Assembly: GCF_000956535.1 (NCBI RefSeq)
Contig: NZ_JYIY01000074.1
Coordinates: forward strand, 85,869 to 149,868
DNA length: 64,000 nt
DNA from: Microbacterium ginsengisoli
GTDB lineage: Bacteria; Actinomycetota; Actinomycetes; Actinomycetales; Microbacteriaceae
Direction of reading: 5' to 3'
This document shows positions 63,871 to 64,000 of this stretch, one piece after another (within the stretch, counting starts at the first letter, position 1; the number at the start of each line of letters is the position of its first letter). The notes beneath the pieces were generated by a model, which saw only the letters and a list, made by a program, of their open reading frames with translations, made no database searches and had not been told where the DNA came from. A program made the position numbers and the translations under genes.

Positions 63871-64000
63871 CTTTGTCCCGCGTCAAGATTTCTGGCAGGC
63901 CGGTTGTGAGGGCATGATCGGCGTCTGAGATGCCGGGAGGCTGTTGATGGGAAGGCCGCCGGTGATCCCGCCGGAGAAGAAGACGCGGATCGTGCTCGCG
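63871..64000 (+). mobile_element. insertion sequence end inside the second integrase
   Basis: The integrase homology breaks at about 63871 and is followed by a transposase start. The border reads TTTGTCCCGCGTCAAGATTT, a candidate IS terminus; the other end and any target duplication are outside the window. Confidence 0.7.
63947..64000 (+). CDS. IS transposase, helix-turn-helix OrfA type (3' partial)
   Basis: ATG 63947 opens MGRPPVIPPEKKTRIVLA, then the window ends. This start is like that of actinobacterial IS3-type OrfA proteins, whose N terminus is a helix-turn-helix that binds the IS ends. Only 18 residues are visible, so the family is tentative. Confidence 0.6.
   Translation, partial: MGRPPVIPPEKKTRIVLA

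Larger units (their letters stand above)
63037..64000. mobile_element. start of a second, damaged tRNA-Pro element
   Basis: The right side of this att copy carries a terminator-like hairpin, GGTCCCC-type repeats and an integrase gene in the same layout as the first element. The integrase is truncated by an IS. The element continues beyond the window. Confidence 0.75.

Noticed and set aside
63044..63886. 280-codon minus-strand frame at the second element
   Set aside because: Different frame from the integrase motifs, Arg/Pro-rich, crosses the IS border; a shadow.

Overview
The window is high-GC actinobacterial DNA, most like Microbacteriaceae (Microbacterium-type). The first 19 kb follow the conserved actinobacterial order tlyA-nadK-recN-pyrG-NUDIX-xerD-parA-scpA-scpB-rluB-tyrA-cmk-der. 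Genes there overlap or sit almost end to end, and GCGGCATCC/GGATGCCGC-type words recur throughout. No rRNA genes and no CRISPR array are visible.

Layout. 1-19.2 kb is host core: an RG-rich, acidic-tailed TPR-like protein, a HAD-IIA phosphatase, the rRNA methyltransferase/NAD kinase/DNA repair/CTP synthesis run, the chromosome-segregation and pyrimidine/GTPase genes, then a NUDIX-NYN fusion, an S4 RNA-binding protein, a YhhN-type membrane protein and a GNAT acetyltransferase. A tRNA-Pro(GGG) at 19343-19416, preceded by a duplicated 5' half, is the integration target.

19.4-63.1 kb is an integrative and conjugative element (ICE). It runs from the tRNA-Pro 3' half (attL) to a 41/43-identical copy at 63037-63079 (attR). 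At the left end are the integrase and an excisionase-like protein. The transfer genes run mostly on the minus strand: SSB, a VirD4-like coupling protein, a VirB4-like ATPase, an SCO6880-type protein, a TrbL/VirB6-like channel, two DUF6112-like pilin candidates, an SLT+M23 wall hydrolase, a membrane-anchored VirB8-like candidate, ParB-like, DUF2637, primase-polymerase and ArdC anti-restriction genes. Three plus-strand singletons interrupt this block. A regulatory/metabolic cargo island follows (AraC, MFS, CGNR, MaoC, EamA, RpiR, PanE-like, SDR, MmyB-like), then an orphan cytosine methyltransferase and a MobF relaxase-helicase.

The right arm (53.5-62.9 kb) is a defence module. It holds a PIN toxin with its antitoxin, then one plus-strand run: hypothetical protein, XRE-ImmA/IrrE, DUF2188-like, SIR2, HerA, a phosphoribosyltransferase-like winged-helix protein, a retron-type noncoding RNA and a reverse transcriptase. 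The a1/a2 inverted repeat and the msr and msd stems of the retron RNA can be read directly between the last two genes. This SIR2-HerA plus PRTase-retron arrangement is the most interesting system in the window.

Beyond attR a second element begins. Its integrase resembles the first, but its 5' part is cut off by an insertion sequence whose transposase starts at 63947 and runs out of the window. A short motif, minus-strand GYGCACCTGR, recurs upstream of nearly every minus-strand transcription unit of the ICE and looks like an element-wide regulatory site.
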